Below the pieces are notes generated by a model, which was not told where the DNA came from, did no database searches, and worked only from the letters and a program-made list of their open reading frames with translations. From assembly GCA_033725935.1 (NCBI GenBank), contig MU867087.1, positions 403,258-467,257 on the forward strand: DNA of 64,000 nt, in the 5' to 3' direction. A program made the position numbers and the translations under genes. Below, in pieces: positions 19,535 to 31,347 of this stretch; positions within the stretch are counted from its first letter, which is position 1; each line of letters begins with the position of its first letter. This DNA is from Cladorrhinum sp. PSN259 (taxonomy: Eukaryota > Ascomycota > Sordariomycetes > Sordariales > Podosporaceae).

Positions 19535-21692
19535 TTTGAAGAAGGTTGGTTGGGGTGTGGAAGTAAAACGTATTTGGTGGCAAGTTTGAAAAGGTAAGAA
19601 GGTGCTTGTAGAGATGTGTCTTGGAGTGATGAGTGCTTGTTGAGAGTGTGGCCGGCTGTTCTTCATTCTCGTGGTGAGAGTCGTCCTCTTATGTACTTTT
19701 CATCGTGACCGGTCAAACGAGGAGAAAATTCGACTTTTCATCCTCGTCCACCAATGTGAAAGCCTAACATGTTTCCATTCAATGGCGAACATCCCACTTC
19801 ATAGTCGCCTCATTTTTTATACTGCTGCAGCAATGCCACATCCCAGCAGCCGCATCTAGACCTTTTCCTCGCTACTTGCGAGTACAGCACGGCCCTATCG
19901 AGAACCCAAGCCTCGTTCGTACTCGATATCTCTCTCGCTTCTGGTTGGCTGTCGGTTCTCACTACCTTTGCCAATAATAAAACTGCAGGGATGAAAACGA
20001 GATAACCGAACAGGAGATGGCAGCCGACGTAATGCAGGGTCTCCTGCAGGTCAGTACCCTTATGCACATAACCCGCCAGTTTTCCAGCCGTCTAGCCAAT
20101 CCCCATTCACTTCGGTAGCGGTCCAAATTATTAAGCCGGAGTAAGCCTCCGGCGGCAGGCGGGGAAGTTTTAAAATCAAACCCGCGTCGTGGACGTATGG
20201 TGTGATGAACTCTGCTTCAGACATCAGGCTCCTGTTATGGTTCGGAACTTGCACATGCTGGAGAGTAGATATGAAAATGCGGGGCAGGCGGCTTCAGCAG
20301 AAAAGGGATGCCAGCGAACCACATAGCCGCTCGTCGTGCTATCCGCAATGTCTCTGTCTGGTCAGGCCACAAAACGCCCACTGCAACAATGGAGTTTAGA
20401 CGCCGGTCAAGATGGCCTGATTATTTCCTGACGTGCAAGTCACCAGATCCATATCTGCATATACCTGAGGCTCGGGTTGACGTCGGGCGAGGTTGGAGAA
20501 TTCACTATTCGTATGGCCCTTAGTATCTACGGGCGGTGAGACAGAACGTGTGGCCCGTAACGATCCCTTTTCGTCAAGTGCATACTCGCCCTAAGGGTGT
20601 GATCGCAACCCATGAAAACAGCTCACTTATGGCCCTCGAAAGTGGCCACGAAAGTAGTGGGCTGAGCGCAATATAAATAATCATCCCACATTTATGGCAA
20701 GTTTCGTACAATTGCCAGGCCTCGGAAAACATCCTGATTCTTTCTTTTTGACGGCCACGGCACTTTCCGAGCCATGGAATCAACTACGGTAACGAAAAGG
20801 GGGGCTATATACTATGGAGATTCCCATATAAATCGCCTCAAGCTGGCCTTTGTGATGTTTTGACTGCGCGTCGTGACGGTGTAAATAAAGAAATTTCGTC
20901 AAAAGAATAATGGCTTTTAACGACGAAGAAGAAAAGGGTCTGAACCCATTATAATATATCGAGCCAGTGGTTGGGTGGTGGGAGACTGGGCCCCACACCG
21001 AAAAAGGCTGGCAAAAGGGCTGCATTTCGATAATTCTTGGCAGTGTTTGTGGAAGGCTGCAGCTAAAAGTGGTTTTTTTGGGAGATTAATCTAAACAAGC
21101 TATGGGAAGTGGGATATTTCCCAAGACCTGGCCCTGCTGCAGCGGCAGGTGGATCCACCTGCTGCAACCTGCTGCAACAGTGTTGACTTCAAAAACACCT
21201 ACTTGGCTGTTTTCGTTTTTGATGACCAGATAAGTGGAAATACGGCCGTTTAATTGGTCAAATGCAAGATTGTGGAGATACATACTTGGCATAATATCCG
21301 GAAAGTGGGATTTTTGGCTTGGAAAATCTACTTTTCAGATCAGTGGGAAAAAATCAGCATTCTGTCAGTGGAGAAGACGGGCCCCAGTCCGGACTGAAAC
21401 ACGCCGCGAAAGCTGAGATTGAAAGTGGCGAGCTGAGAAGTCGGGGCGGGGCCTGAGAGGCGCCAGGGAGTACCCTCAGCTGCCCAGTCACAGGGGTTGT
21501 AAGGACAGTGCAAATTACTATTATGGAGCACAACCGTACATATATAGTAGAGTCTTCGCCTGCATCGGCATTGCATTACTAGTCTAAAGATCATTGTCAA
21601 CGCCGGCTTCGCTTGACCTTTTCCCGTTTTTGAATTTGTCTCAACCCAACTTCTTCTTTTTATCTCAAACAAACAAACAAACAACCGTTTAC
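19535..21692. other. Long intergenic region
   Basis: About 2.1 kb without a supportable gene. The left end is the leader and promoter of the minus-strand gene at 19,534; the right end is the promoter of the plus-strand gene at 21,693. It contains an 18-bp perfect palindrome at 21,145-21,162. Confidence 0.5.
21145..21162. promoter_or_regulatory. 18-bp perfect palindrome
   Basis: GCAGGTGGATCCACCTGC reads the same on both strands and is embedded in CTGCTGCA-rich sequence, about 530 bp upstream of the gene at 21,693. It could be a dimeric transcription-factor site; this is inference only. Confidence 0.4.
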
Positions 21693-23952
21693 ATGTACTC
21701 TATGAGGACACTTCCGGGACTGTCAGGCTATTTTGGCCTACTAAGAAATTCGAGAGCCTTAAGAACCGTTTTTACGAATAGACAACCAACCCCTCATACA
21801 CGTTTCAAGTCTTTCGTCAACTCTCCACCAACCAGAATGTCTTGCGAATCAGAGAAGCCGCTCCCTGACGTTCTGCAAGCGCTTGCGGATCTGGGTATCG
21901 TCAACACAGACACAGAGGCAGAGGCAGTTGCAGATGACCAGCCCCCCGTTTCCTACGAGGAAATTTGGGGGACCACCAGCTTTGCTATTCCCAACTCTGC
22001 CTTGCCCAACTCTGCTTTCACGGGTTCTACCTTTCCCGTCGCTAGCTTTCACAGTTCCGGTTTCCCCAGTTCTAGTTATCAAGGCTCTAGTTTCCACACT
22101 TCTGCTTTCTCCGGCTCCCCTTTGACTGGCTCTCCGTTCCCTAGAGCTTCTTTCCCAGGAGCTCCTTTACCCACCCCCACCGATCCTACTGGTTTCTTAG
22201 GTCAGGGTTTTCCTCGGCGCCCTCCTCGGAAACCAACCGTACCCAAGAAACAGCCCCCTTTGTTCTGGAAAGCAGTAGGCTTTCTTCTCAAGAGGTGCTT
22301 CTCGAGCGCCGGCAGCCTCCTGGACAATGATCAAGCGCTGTTTTTTGCCGATCCGAATCAGCCGGCCATACCCTCGGGCGGGTACTGCCCAGAACAAGTG
22401 ACCAACTACCACCTCTACCTATTTGCCGACACGATGCAGCGGGCTAATAGACCGACCTTCTCGCTGGACGGGAGCTCCTACTTTGAGTTCCTCAACATGT
22501 ATGTGTTAGACCACTTTCCTCTGTCATCATTATCTATCATTTGGAAGCATTCACTGACTCTACCATTACCGTCCACAGGTACATGCGCAATGTCGGAGAG
22601 GTTAGTTTTGTCCAGGCTCACCACAGCCAGCCACACATCACGTCACTTTACTCCCCCACCGCACCCTCATCACATATCCCCGACGACCACATCCTCCAGC
22701 CCAACCACTTGCTTCCTAACCCCGATGACCCACATGTTTGACATGTCCTTCAGCTCACCACTTTGCGCCTCCCCCTCTACCTCTCCACACATCTCCGAGA
22801 AATTCACATTCACACACAAAGTGCATCCCTGTCACCACTTCAAGCAGACTAACCAACAATATTCACATCTCCATCTCCGTGCAGCCCGACGAACCCCCAG
22901 AGCTCATCCACGCCCGCCAGACTCTCCTAGACATCAAGGACGAAAAGGACCGCGCTTGGGAAGCCGCCCGATCCGCCTTCCTCGAAAACAGCAGGGGCCA
23001 TGGAACTGAGGATGATAGTGCCAGTGATATCCCCACCAAGAACCTCATCGACTTCATCCAAGGCGACTCGGCCTACCAGTCGGCTTGGGACGCCGAAAAA
23101 GCCGCCCAAAACAACCTGAAGCAGTACCTCAAACCGTCCATGAATAAGGTTCTCAACAGGATCAACCAGCTCCGACTGGCCGACATGCGCCTGCAGACGC
23201 AATCCTCCAACAACCTCAACATGCCCGTCATCGCCATTGACGACGACTGGATCGAGAAGCTGAAGCAAAAGATTGCCGCCGACAACACCGGCTCTTCCTC
23301 TCGATCCAGAGGCGGGAGAGAAGACCCATTCGCCATGGACATGGACTCGGTCGTGGGCTCCTCGGCTAGCTTGAAGGACCTCGTCTACTACCGCCCCGCC
23401 CACGACATGGGCGACTACGAGAGCGTTGTCAGCGATTGGTATCGGAGCGTGCCTTACCCGGACAGCATCTACCGTGATGGTCCCCACAGATTAAATCTCG
23501 CGGGGGTATGGGATCGTTCATGGGCCGATCTAGGACACCCTCTGCTTGATGATGCCGCTCCACCCGGAGGGGAACTGACTGAACCTCAGAAGAAATTCAT
23601 CAACGGTCTAGATGCCACGCTCACTTTTCTGCATAAACCTTACAAGGGAAACATCCGCAGGGGGGCCTGGGATGTTCTCAATCTAAGAGACACTTATGAC
23701 CTGCAGCCGGATGCCCCCGCCAGCCTGTTCGAGCCGGTCTACAAGACGACCAGGTTGATTATTGCGTGGGGCATCGAGATCGAGCTCACGATTCCGGAGG
23801 CGATCGCGGCGAGCGACGTGGATGTGAGGAAGATCACCCTCGCAGGGATGGACCTGCCCCTGCAGGATGTTGTGGGAAACGGCAACAAACTGATTTTCAG
23901 GGGCGGTGGGGATTTCCCTATTTTGTTGGGGGCTTTTGCGGATTTGGTTTGA
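21693..23952 (+). CDS. Uncharacterised protein with pentapeptide-like repeats
   Basis: Three exons, 21693..22498, 22579..22600 (a 22-nt micro-exon) and 22885..23952, join in phase to 631 aa; the introns have GTATGT/CAG and GTTAGT/CAG ends. If the start is 21693, the N-terminus is basic and hydroxylated (MYSMRTLPGLSGYFGLLRNS), like a mitochondrial presequence; an alternative start is 21837 (MSCESEKPL). Residues about 100-160 form twelve consecutive pentads with an aromatic or Leu centre: SALPN, SAFTG, STFPV, ASFHS, SGFPS, SSYQG, SSFHT, SAFSG, SPLTG, SPFPR, ASFPG, APLPT. The rest is an acidic, helical C-terminal region (ELIHARQTLLDIKDEKDRAW, VLNRINQLRLADMRLQT). I recognise no family. It neighbours the similarly unnamed broken gene at 18,016. 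Confidence 0.7.
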
Positions 23953-25471
23953 ACATGGGTTTGGATACAGCTCTGGCTGGCTGGTTGGCGGGGTTGGAAA
24001 TTTATCGTGATTGTTGGGTAGATGCGGCGAAAGAGGCAGTTAGCATCTGTTCTGTTCTAGGCTTTTCGAAAATTGATATTTCATTTACCCAAGGATGTGA
24101 TCAAGTGGTGGCGTGCATATCAATAGCACGATTCGTTTTCAATATTTTGTGATGCCTCTTCATGTTGCGAACGTACATTCGTCGACTAACAATTTTCAAC
24201 ATCTAGACTCGGTGATGTAAGACAGTGAACGGCAACTTCTGCAATTTTACATCTATTAAGAGGGCGGCGTCAGTAGAGCCCGAGGGTTCCTTCCATCCAC
24301 CTCCGCTAAGGCTAGAATTCGGGAGTAAAACAAACCCGCAGTATATGCCCCAGAGGTATCGCTCTTACTCATATCCTATTCCGTAGTCTTAATCTGTCGC
24401 TGCCGCTAACGCTCCTAAGACAGCCTTTCCGAAGGCGTATCGGACGTTCGTTTACCCTGTCGAAAACGGGTTAATGTTGCTATAGGTAGCATAACGTTAA
24501 AGGCTTTTTTTTTACAACTTCTATCGTAGAAGCTTTGCGACAGGCTCAGATATATAAAACTTGATGCTGTCTTAATCGAATTGACAATAAAGGCCGACCA
24601 AACTTGACCAGAATTTAATAGATTGGAAGAAGTACTGGAGATTTGGGAAGGGGCGGGGTGGTTCGTATTCGCACCCCCAATAGCAGCGGGGGGCAACGGG
24701 GATCCGTAGCCACAATTTTTTCGACCGTGTGCGAGAAGGGGTGCAAGACGTATGCTTGTCAGGGGTAGTAGAAAAAACCAACTTACTGGTCTTACTAGAT
24801 GTACGTGTACATGTATTACTAGTGGCTGGACCTCATCGTGGGACTCTCTATCATTGTTCGGGCGAGGGATGAAACCTACATGTAGGCGTTCCGAAGTTCC
24901 TCGAGGACTCGGAGCTCTTTCTCACCCTGTAACAACAATTGCGCTGACAGAGTCATGTAAACCTTAAAGTGTCAGATGTCAGAATTCCAGTTAGGATGGA
25001 CGTGTCTATGGAGAAATATTCTTCAAGGGTGTCCAAAGAAAGTGCCTCATTGTCTCTGTCTCTCTCAAAAAGGCTCATGGGACTGATCATTCTTATGGGT
25101 CTGTTGGCACCATGGATGATCATAACTTGTACCCTAGTTTAAATCTCGAACTGATGATTGTTAGTATGATATATGTACCTCGTGTATATAACATCATTCC
25201 TCGAGCACAAGCTCTGACTAGGAACTTGCACATGATTGATATTCCTCGTTCTCCGAGTCGTCGTCATTGAGACTGCCTGCCCTGTTGCCGAGGAAACCTC
25301 CAAGTTGCGCCTCAACGTGATCCGCCGGAGAGACTACTAGCGCTCCCGTTAGCCACCCTCCCTCGAACTCGTCTTCTAACTGGGGCATTTCAGAAAGTTT
25401 CTCCTGCCAGTCTCTAACTCTGAGATTCCCTGCTACATTAGCCTCCATCAAGAATCTCACAGGCGTGAAAC
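23953..25471. other. Intergenic with decayed duplicated sequence
   Basis: No intact gene. It contains the relic of the Thr-rich secreted protein gene (24,718-24,955). The open frame at 25,218-25,460 just past the stop of the minus-strand gene has GTAAGT...TAG splice-like signals before it, but joining it gives a stop within a few codons in the expected phase, so I do not annotate it. Confidence 0.45.
24718..24955 (+). pseudogene. Relic copy of the 3' end of the Thr-rich secreted protein gene
   Basis: The frame reads TVCEKGCKTYACQG followed by TAG, against TLYEKGCKTYACQG plus TAG at the end of the gene at 15,835-16,500. Similarity continues through about 190 bp of 3' flank (GGACCTCATCGTGGG against GGACTTCATCGTGGG, GCGTTCCGAAGTTCC against GCGTTCTGAGTTCCC). 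Upstream of the last 14 codons it is lost. This is a partial dispersed duplication or the remains of a second family member. Confidence 0.75.
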
Positions 25472-27127
25472 TTACGGCACGAAGACGTTGTCAATGAAGT
25501 CTAGATAAAAGTTCAATGCAGAATCGCTCTCTGTCGCCGAATCATGTTGGTAAAGACAAAACTCGACCGCTTTGCGAAACTTGGCGGCCATGGATTGTCG
25601 GTGAACCTCGGTAAGTAGGGATCTTCTGTCGATATCCGCCCACAAGGATCCTGTCCATTTTTGGTAGGCGATATTATCGGCTGGTGAGAGCCGGAAAGGA
25701 GTGGCACAGATTACTTCTGCAAGGAGCAGGCCGAAATTGACGAGCTTGGAGCTGTGATGGTTACACCTCTCAAATTCAGGCTCTGCCTGAACGGACTGAC
25801 ACCCCTGTTGTTGGCGGTCTTGATGCCCTTGTTCCTGCCTCTCTGCACTGTTCTCTATCAGCCCATCCTGCTGTCCAGTGTCTGGCTGGACCTTCTCATA
25901 AACCCTCTTTTTCTGCCGTTGCTGTTTGACCAACTTCTTCGGTATACGCGGCCCTATTGGCTTCCAAGGTTGATGTGTTGCCTGTTGTACCTGCTGCCCA
26001 TGGGGTTCGTGGTCCTGCCGGGGACTGAGAGTGTGCAGACAAGTACGAATATCCACCTTGAGCTCGGTATACCGAAGGCTGGAGCAGCAGAGATTCGTTG
26101 TCCAGTCGGATCCCCAAAAAAGCACGGCCCAGTTGGATATTGAGAGAACAAGATCACCTTGATGGCTTTGCCACGCAATCTGTACCAGCGGTTCAACTCC
26201 CTCAAAGAAACGCCTGCCAAACAGTCCTCGGAAAGTCTCGGTCGTTTTGTGGTCCGGGAATTTCTCATGGGAGGTAACCGTTGGGTTCTGATCCGCACTT
26301 GTTACAGCTTCTTGGCCCTCTTGATGTGGCCACAATACGGATTTGGCCCATTGAGCCGGGCTTGTCCGGCCTTTGAGCTTGTAACCCAAAATTACCCGCT
26401 GATGCTCAGGGGCGATTGCTGCTGTCTGGAGGCGGAATGAAAAGGCTATCCTCAGCACGTCCCAGTCCCACCATTCCTCGGCTTTCATACCCCTATCCCT
26501 AGGCCCCAGCTCTAGCGCCCATCCCGTGGTCCCCTTTTCCCGGCGCAAGTTCCAAAACAGTTCCTGTCCCATCTCTTTGAGCTTCTCTAGCATTCCCGCC
26601 TGCGGTCCTGACGAAGTCGTGTTTGGGTTTTGGCCTCTGAGAGTCTTCAGTTGTTTATCCGAGAGAGCTTGCAGGTTGGACATGGCCTTTGTGACTCGGT
26701 CAATCTTGGATGTCAAAGTTGCTTCGCTGAAAAGGGCGAACCTCAGAACGCGGAAAATCTTGCGGGCGCCGGCCGGATACCGCAGTCCGGTGCTGCCATG
26801 CTCGATTCCAAAGGACCCGAACAGGTAGTCTGTCAGCTCGCCGACATATCTGCCGACATCCTGTCTCTGACGATGGATATTGGCACATTCTTCACGCCAC
26901 AATCGCTGGTAGATGTCTTGGGAATACTCTGGGTAGTTCCAGTCCTCGTCCCACGATTTCAGGCTCAGCTGGCAGGTCCGCAAGGAATCTGACAATGTTT
27001 GGATGGCGAAGCGGAATCCCAATATGCTGTGCTTGCGGGCATTGATGGAGGACAATGTGGTCAAAATGAAGCCAAGAATGCCCAACGCAAGGCCAATGCC
27101 AGCAGTGGCAGAAATTGGTTCAGGCAT
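25472..27127 (-). CDS. HeLo-like N-terminal protein (prion-inhibition/STAND N-terminal type)
   Basis: Single-exon protein of 551 aa. The start at 27127 (MPEPISATAGIGLALGILGF) is the first true ATG; the eight in-frame codons before it lack one. The N-terminus is hydrophobic and helical (residues 3-25) and followed by a predicted helical bundle to about 190 (FAIQTLSDSLRTCQLSLKSW), in the style of fungal HeLo-like domains that form cell-death executioner or NLR-effector modules. Residues about 190-370 hold a Trp-rich globular part, then a Gln/Lys-rich linker (about 385-455). The C-terminus (KLVNFGLLLAEVICATPFRL, FRKAVEFCLYQ, NFYLDFIDNVFVP) resembles the end of DUF7580-type domains, which look like kinase-derived tails. 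It is divergent from the kinase gene at 27,472 with 344 bp between starts. The family assignment is by pattern memory only. Confidence 0.6.
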   Translation of the reverse strand: MPEPISATAGIGLALGILGFILTTLSSINARKHSILGFRFAIQTLSDSLRTCQLSLKSWDEDWNYPEYSQDIYQRLWREECANIHRQRQDVGRYVGELTDYLFGSFGIEHGSTGLRYPAGARKIFRVLRFALFSEATLTSKIDRVTKAMSNLQALSDKQLKTLRGQNPNTTSSGPQAGMLEKLKEMGQELFWNLRREKGTTGWALELGPRDRGMKAEEWWDWDVLRIAFSFRLQTAAIAPEHQRVILGYKLKGRTSPAQWAKSVLWPHQEGQEAVTSADQNPTVTSHEKFPDHKTTETFRGLFGRRFFEGVEPLVQIAWQSHQGDLVLSISNWAVLFWGSDWTTNLCCSSLRYTELKVDIRTCLHTLSPRQDHEPHGQQVQQATHQPWKPIGPRIPKKLVKQQRQKKRVYEKVQPDTGQQDGLIENSAERQEQGHQDRQQQGCQSVQAEPEFERCNHHSSKLVNFGLLLAEVICATPFRLSPADNIAYQKWTGSLWADIDRRSLLTEVHRQSMAAKFRKAVEFCLYQHDSATESDSALNFYLDFIDNVFVP

Positions 27128-27471
27128 GATGGGGTGTTGTGTTGCGTACAAGAACTCTATGGAAGCAGGGTTTGTGATAGTGACTTTCTACCTGTTGCCA
27201 TTTCATTTACGCTCAGCCTGATGCGCCAATTTGATACCATGGTTAATTGCATGTGGTGGCTGTGCCCTCCATTAAGAGAATGAATGATAATGCGGGGTCG
27301 ATCCTGGGGAATCGCTGAGACGGGAGTCTGAGACACTGGGCAATCACGTGCATTCGGTCAAGCCCCGCACATTCTGGTTATCTGCTCGAGTTCGCTTTCA
27401 ACTCTTTACGGAATCATAAAACCGCAACCCATCGTAATCATCATCGCCTCCCACGCACCGCGCAGCCAAGC
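27128..27471. promoter_or_regulatory. Shared bidirectional promoter region
   Basis: Only 344 bp separate the start codons of the minus-strand HeLo-like gene and the plus-strand kinase gene, so both promoters must lie here. The arrangement suggests co-expression; no specific motif was identified. Confidence 0.55.
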
Positions 27472-30400
27472 ATGACCAGACGCCGCTTGGGTGACATCTT
27501 GCGAGACATAGAAGATGGTATTAGCGAGGATGAACTCTTGAAGGATATTGAGAATTGCGATGACATCATGCCCCAAGAGATGCCGGCTGAGAGCTCCGAA
27601 GATGGAAAGGCATCCCTCGATCAACTCTACATCGCGACGCACGAGGCACTGGAGGCCAGCATGGCCCAGATCAAGGGTTCGTTGCAAAATAAGAATGGTC
27701 GCCTCAGCTCCGAGTTACTCACGTCAATTTTCCTTCGCCTTCATAATGGGCTGCGTGCCCTTCGCTATTGGGCTGATGATGTCGCCGTTACATCGCCCCG
27801 TGCCCGTGACTCAGAAAGGAATGAAATCGGGCTGGAGGCCAAGCAACCTCTCGTCCTCGTCGAGCATTATGCCGCAGAAATTCCCGGTCTCGTCGAAAGG
27901 CTCAGGTTCTGCTTGACTGAGATCAAGCAAGTGGCGGCGGCCCACATGACTGGCTTGGCTTTGGACGCTGAACCGCCACCTGATGTGGCCCGGTAGGTTA
28001 TTGAAATGCTTATCCATCAACTCATCCTTCAAATCAAGGGGCCAGTTTCTAACGTCCATGAGTAGGGAAGCCGCCGACAGGAAACTGAACGAACTTGAGA
28101 GATCAGTCAAAATACTCCAAGACTTTGCCCTGCCCCTCCGAGACTTCCTAGAAGCGAGGGAGTCCATCGGGCGCAAAGCTGCTATACAAGACGCCGTCGC
28201 CTCAATTGAACGGGAGCTAGCGACCAAGATTTATGCAACCACTCAGCCTTCTGTTTTGGGCAAAGATAAAAATAGTCCTCTCGTCACTGGCCAGTGGCCT
28301 GATGAACCCGTTACGGTTGGGTCGATACCGCTTGTGGCACTGAAGCCCGGTCCTCCTGCGCCGACCTCATCCAATACCGCCACAACCGAAAGACGTCGAT
28401 CGATAGACGAGTATAATTATGCAGATAGCACAAGCAGCTCCGACTATTCCCTTGCCGATCGCATCATGGATGCTGAGGTTCAAAGCGAGTTTGACATGGG
28501 AAGTCCTACATTTTTACCTGAAGGGTGCTTGGATACGCTTATCACCAAGCACGCTATTTTACACCAGCTTTTAGACGGCAATTATGATCGCAATGCCTCA
28601 ACTGAGCTGCAAGAGCTAGCCATCTTCATCGAAAGCAAGGCAAGGAAAGTCTTCGCAATTTTGGTTGGATACATGGGATGGGAAGGTGATACACTTGTTG
28701 GGGCCATGCAGGCCTTCATAAATCACGATTTCACGGACAAAGAACTTCCTGTCCCGAGGCCTGACAAACATCACCGCTCGCACATTTTGGACTCGCTCAA
28801 TCCCCGGAAAGGGAGACCTATATGGCGCGCCTCCAGTATTGATCACTTCTTCACCGTTCAATGGAGAGTGCTTGTCCCTGTGTTTCAACTTGTTACCGAC
28901 CGCCACATTTATGATTTCAGCCCCCATCATATCCTGCCCTTCATACGGAGGTATGACTCGGACGCCCAGAGAGGCGGCTTTGGTTCGGTTCATAAATACC
29001 AAGTTCACCCAAACCATGTATCGAATCAACTCAAACCGGAGGAACGCTGGGAATTTGTGGCTGTAAAGGAAGTAACCTCAATGGATAATGACAATCACGA
29101 AATTTTAAAAAACTGGAAGCAGGAGGCGGCAGTCTTACAACACCTGAACACCCTCCAGCACGATCACATTATCCGTTTCATTGCAGCCTTCCGCCGTGGT
29201 GAAGCAGGGAGGCAAGATCATTATCTCATGTTCGACTGGGCTGATGGAGGCAACCTGCGGGATTTGTGGAAGGCGATGCCTGATCCGATTCTCACGCCGG
29301 TATTGCTAAAAGCCGCAACGAAGCAGATCCTGGGCCTTGCGGACGCCATCTCCAAAATTCACTACCCCCTGCCTGGGACACACACCATTATTCGTCATGG
29401 CGATTTAAAGCCCGAAAATATTCTATGGTTCAAAGGTATTGACCAGCTAGGCACACTCAAGATAGGCGACTGGGGACTGGCCAAGGCCCACAGGATTGGC
29501 ACGCAAAGGCGCCTCGTTAGAACCACCGAGATCCAGTATGGAACAAGACGCTATGAGCCGCCAGAGGTTGAATTAGACTCGACATCTGGCAGTGGAAAAC
29601 CAATGTCGCGGCTCTACGATATTTGGGGGATGGGTTGTATTATGCTTGAACTGGTGACTTGGTTGTTGTATGGCATAGATGGCCTCATTGAGCTCAATAA
29701 GGAATTTCACGACCATTCTGGGGGACTTGATCATGCGTTCTATCAGATTGAGATGAAGGAACATGTGAAAGTCGCCAAGATACACGATGTTGTGGTGAAG
29801 TGGATGGATCGTATGGGACAAGAACCTTGTTGCGAAGCAGGAACAACAGCGCTTGGAGACATACTTGACCTGATTAGAACCAGGCTCCTCATCGTGAAAC
29901 TTCCGATTACGCTAGGGACGCTACCTGATCTCGAACAACCCCCAGATTCAACGCGACCATCCCTCCGGTTCACAGGACCAGACAATGAGCCCCTGCCAGG
30001 TTCGATAGAGATATCGGAAATAGTAGTTGAGGACACCACCAACTGGGCCCCGATTTCCTCAAAGGTTGATGTTGGACGGGCGCGTGCTGATGAATTTCTT
30101 CGGCGCATGGAAGAGATTTACAACAATGACCAGGAGGGTTACTGGCATGCAATAGGACAGACCGGTAAGCGGATGGTACCCCGCTTACATGAGGCACAAA
30201 TAGTGTCGTCTTCAAAGGACCGAGCTAGCACTCTTGATATGGTGCCTCCCGGCCATAAACGGGATGATGGCGCCCCACCCATCGAGCAAGATGAGACAAC
30301 AACAGGCCTGAATACCGCTATGAATACCGCTCTGGGCAAGCTCAAGTCTTGGAGCGGAGGCCGCTTAGGGGATATAAAACCGGCGGTGTCAGGGCTGCGA

Positions 30401-30604
30401 CATTCCCCTACCGATATCGAACCAGCCCCGATTCTGCAGGATAGTGAACCTCCCGCAGTTCCGATGGGTGATGGCCCTCTCCCAACAGGTGAAGATGAGA
30501 GAGGAGGGATTCTAGATGAGCTTCGGCGTGGGATAAGTTCAACGACGAGGCGGCGCTTACGGGATATGGATATCAAAATGTCAGGGCTACAGCGTTTTAG
30601 TTGA
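27472..30604 (+). CDS. Fungal protein kinase with long N-terminal helical region
   Basis: Exons 27472..27992 and 28066..30604 (intron GTAGGT...TAG, TTCTAAC branch) encode 1,019 aa. Residues 1-230 are mostly helical with no motif I know. Residues about 330-470 carry an N-lobe-preceding block common to a fungus-specific kinase group (FTVQWRVLVPVFQL, HHILPFIRRY). The kinase has a Gly loop RGGFGSVHKYQV (about 477), the ATP-binding Lys in FVAVKEV (about 505), a catalytic loop HGDLKPENILWF (about 618, with Gly replacing Arg of HRD), DWG instead of DFG (about 641) and YEPPE for APE (about 669). All catalytic Lys/Asp residues are kept, so activity is plausible. A long, Pro-rich low-complexity tail follows. 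The divergent HeLo-like partner suggests a role in regulated cell death or defence signalling, which is inference. Confidence 0.85.
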
Positions 30605-31347
30605 AACTTTTCCGTTTGCTTTTTGGGTTTGGAAACCTTTTAGGTCCCGAGACAATCACGTTCCTGCGGATACAGGGCCGACTTCTGAGGGCGTTCATGA
30701 TGGTGGAAGAGCTTCTGTGGCTGCGAGACATTAATGCTACGGATCATGTTTATATACACCAAGTCCCATTCATTTTCATGACGTTCCACAGAGATTCTCG
30801 AACCAGGTGTCAAATCCACAATGGGGAAACCAAGGAATCGGATAACTGAACGAGCACGAGACAGATTATTGCAAATTCCGCATCTCCACCAGCGTATGTT
30901 GTTAACGGCTTGTACCTGGACGTCGTCGGCGTCGAGGATTATGGGCAGTGCTCAATCCTAACTGTTATCTGCGGCTGGCCGAGCATTCCTCTGGCAGGGT
31001 TTTATATGGATTTTAGGTCATGTTTCGCCGAAAGAACGACTTCCACAGCGCTTGTCCTTATTTTTGGTTTGACAGTGAATGAGGCTGTTGTTGTGTCTTT
31101 TATCGACGAGCTGGAGCATGGGGTAGACGATGAAAACTCTCATTCTCCATGTTTGTAATGTTATCTGATACTGTACTATTGGATAACTAATCTTTCAGTT
31201 ATCGAGCGCAGCTCTCTCCATACTTGTCTTCGCGCCCCAAAAGTCCAGCACGACAGGTGTCTCCTTGGGCGGCCGCTTGGCTAGGCCTGCTTTGCACAAG
31301 CTCAGCCCCCGGAACCATGGTCGTTACGGGTTCAGTCGAGCTGAAGC
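30605..31347. other. Intergenic between convergent genes
   Basis: Contains the 3' flanks of the kinase and of the F-box-like gene. Short ORFs at 30,601-31,158 have no recognisable domain. Confidence 0.45.

Noticed and set aside
22738..23952. Independent gene starting near 22738
   Set aside because: Its N-terminal part is intron sequence; the coding part joins to 21693-22600 with correct phase and splice sites.
25218..25460. Extra 3' exon of the HeLo-like gene
   Set aside because: A GTAAGT donor is present, but the phase after either acceptor leads to a stop within six codons, and the protein already ends in a family-like tail.
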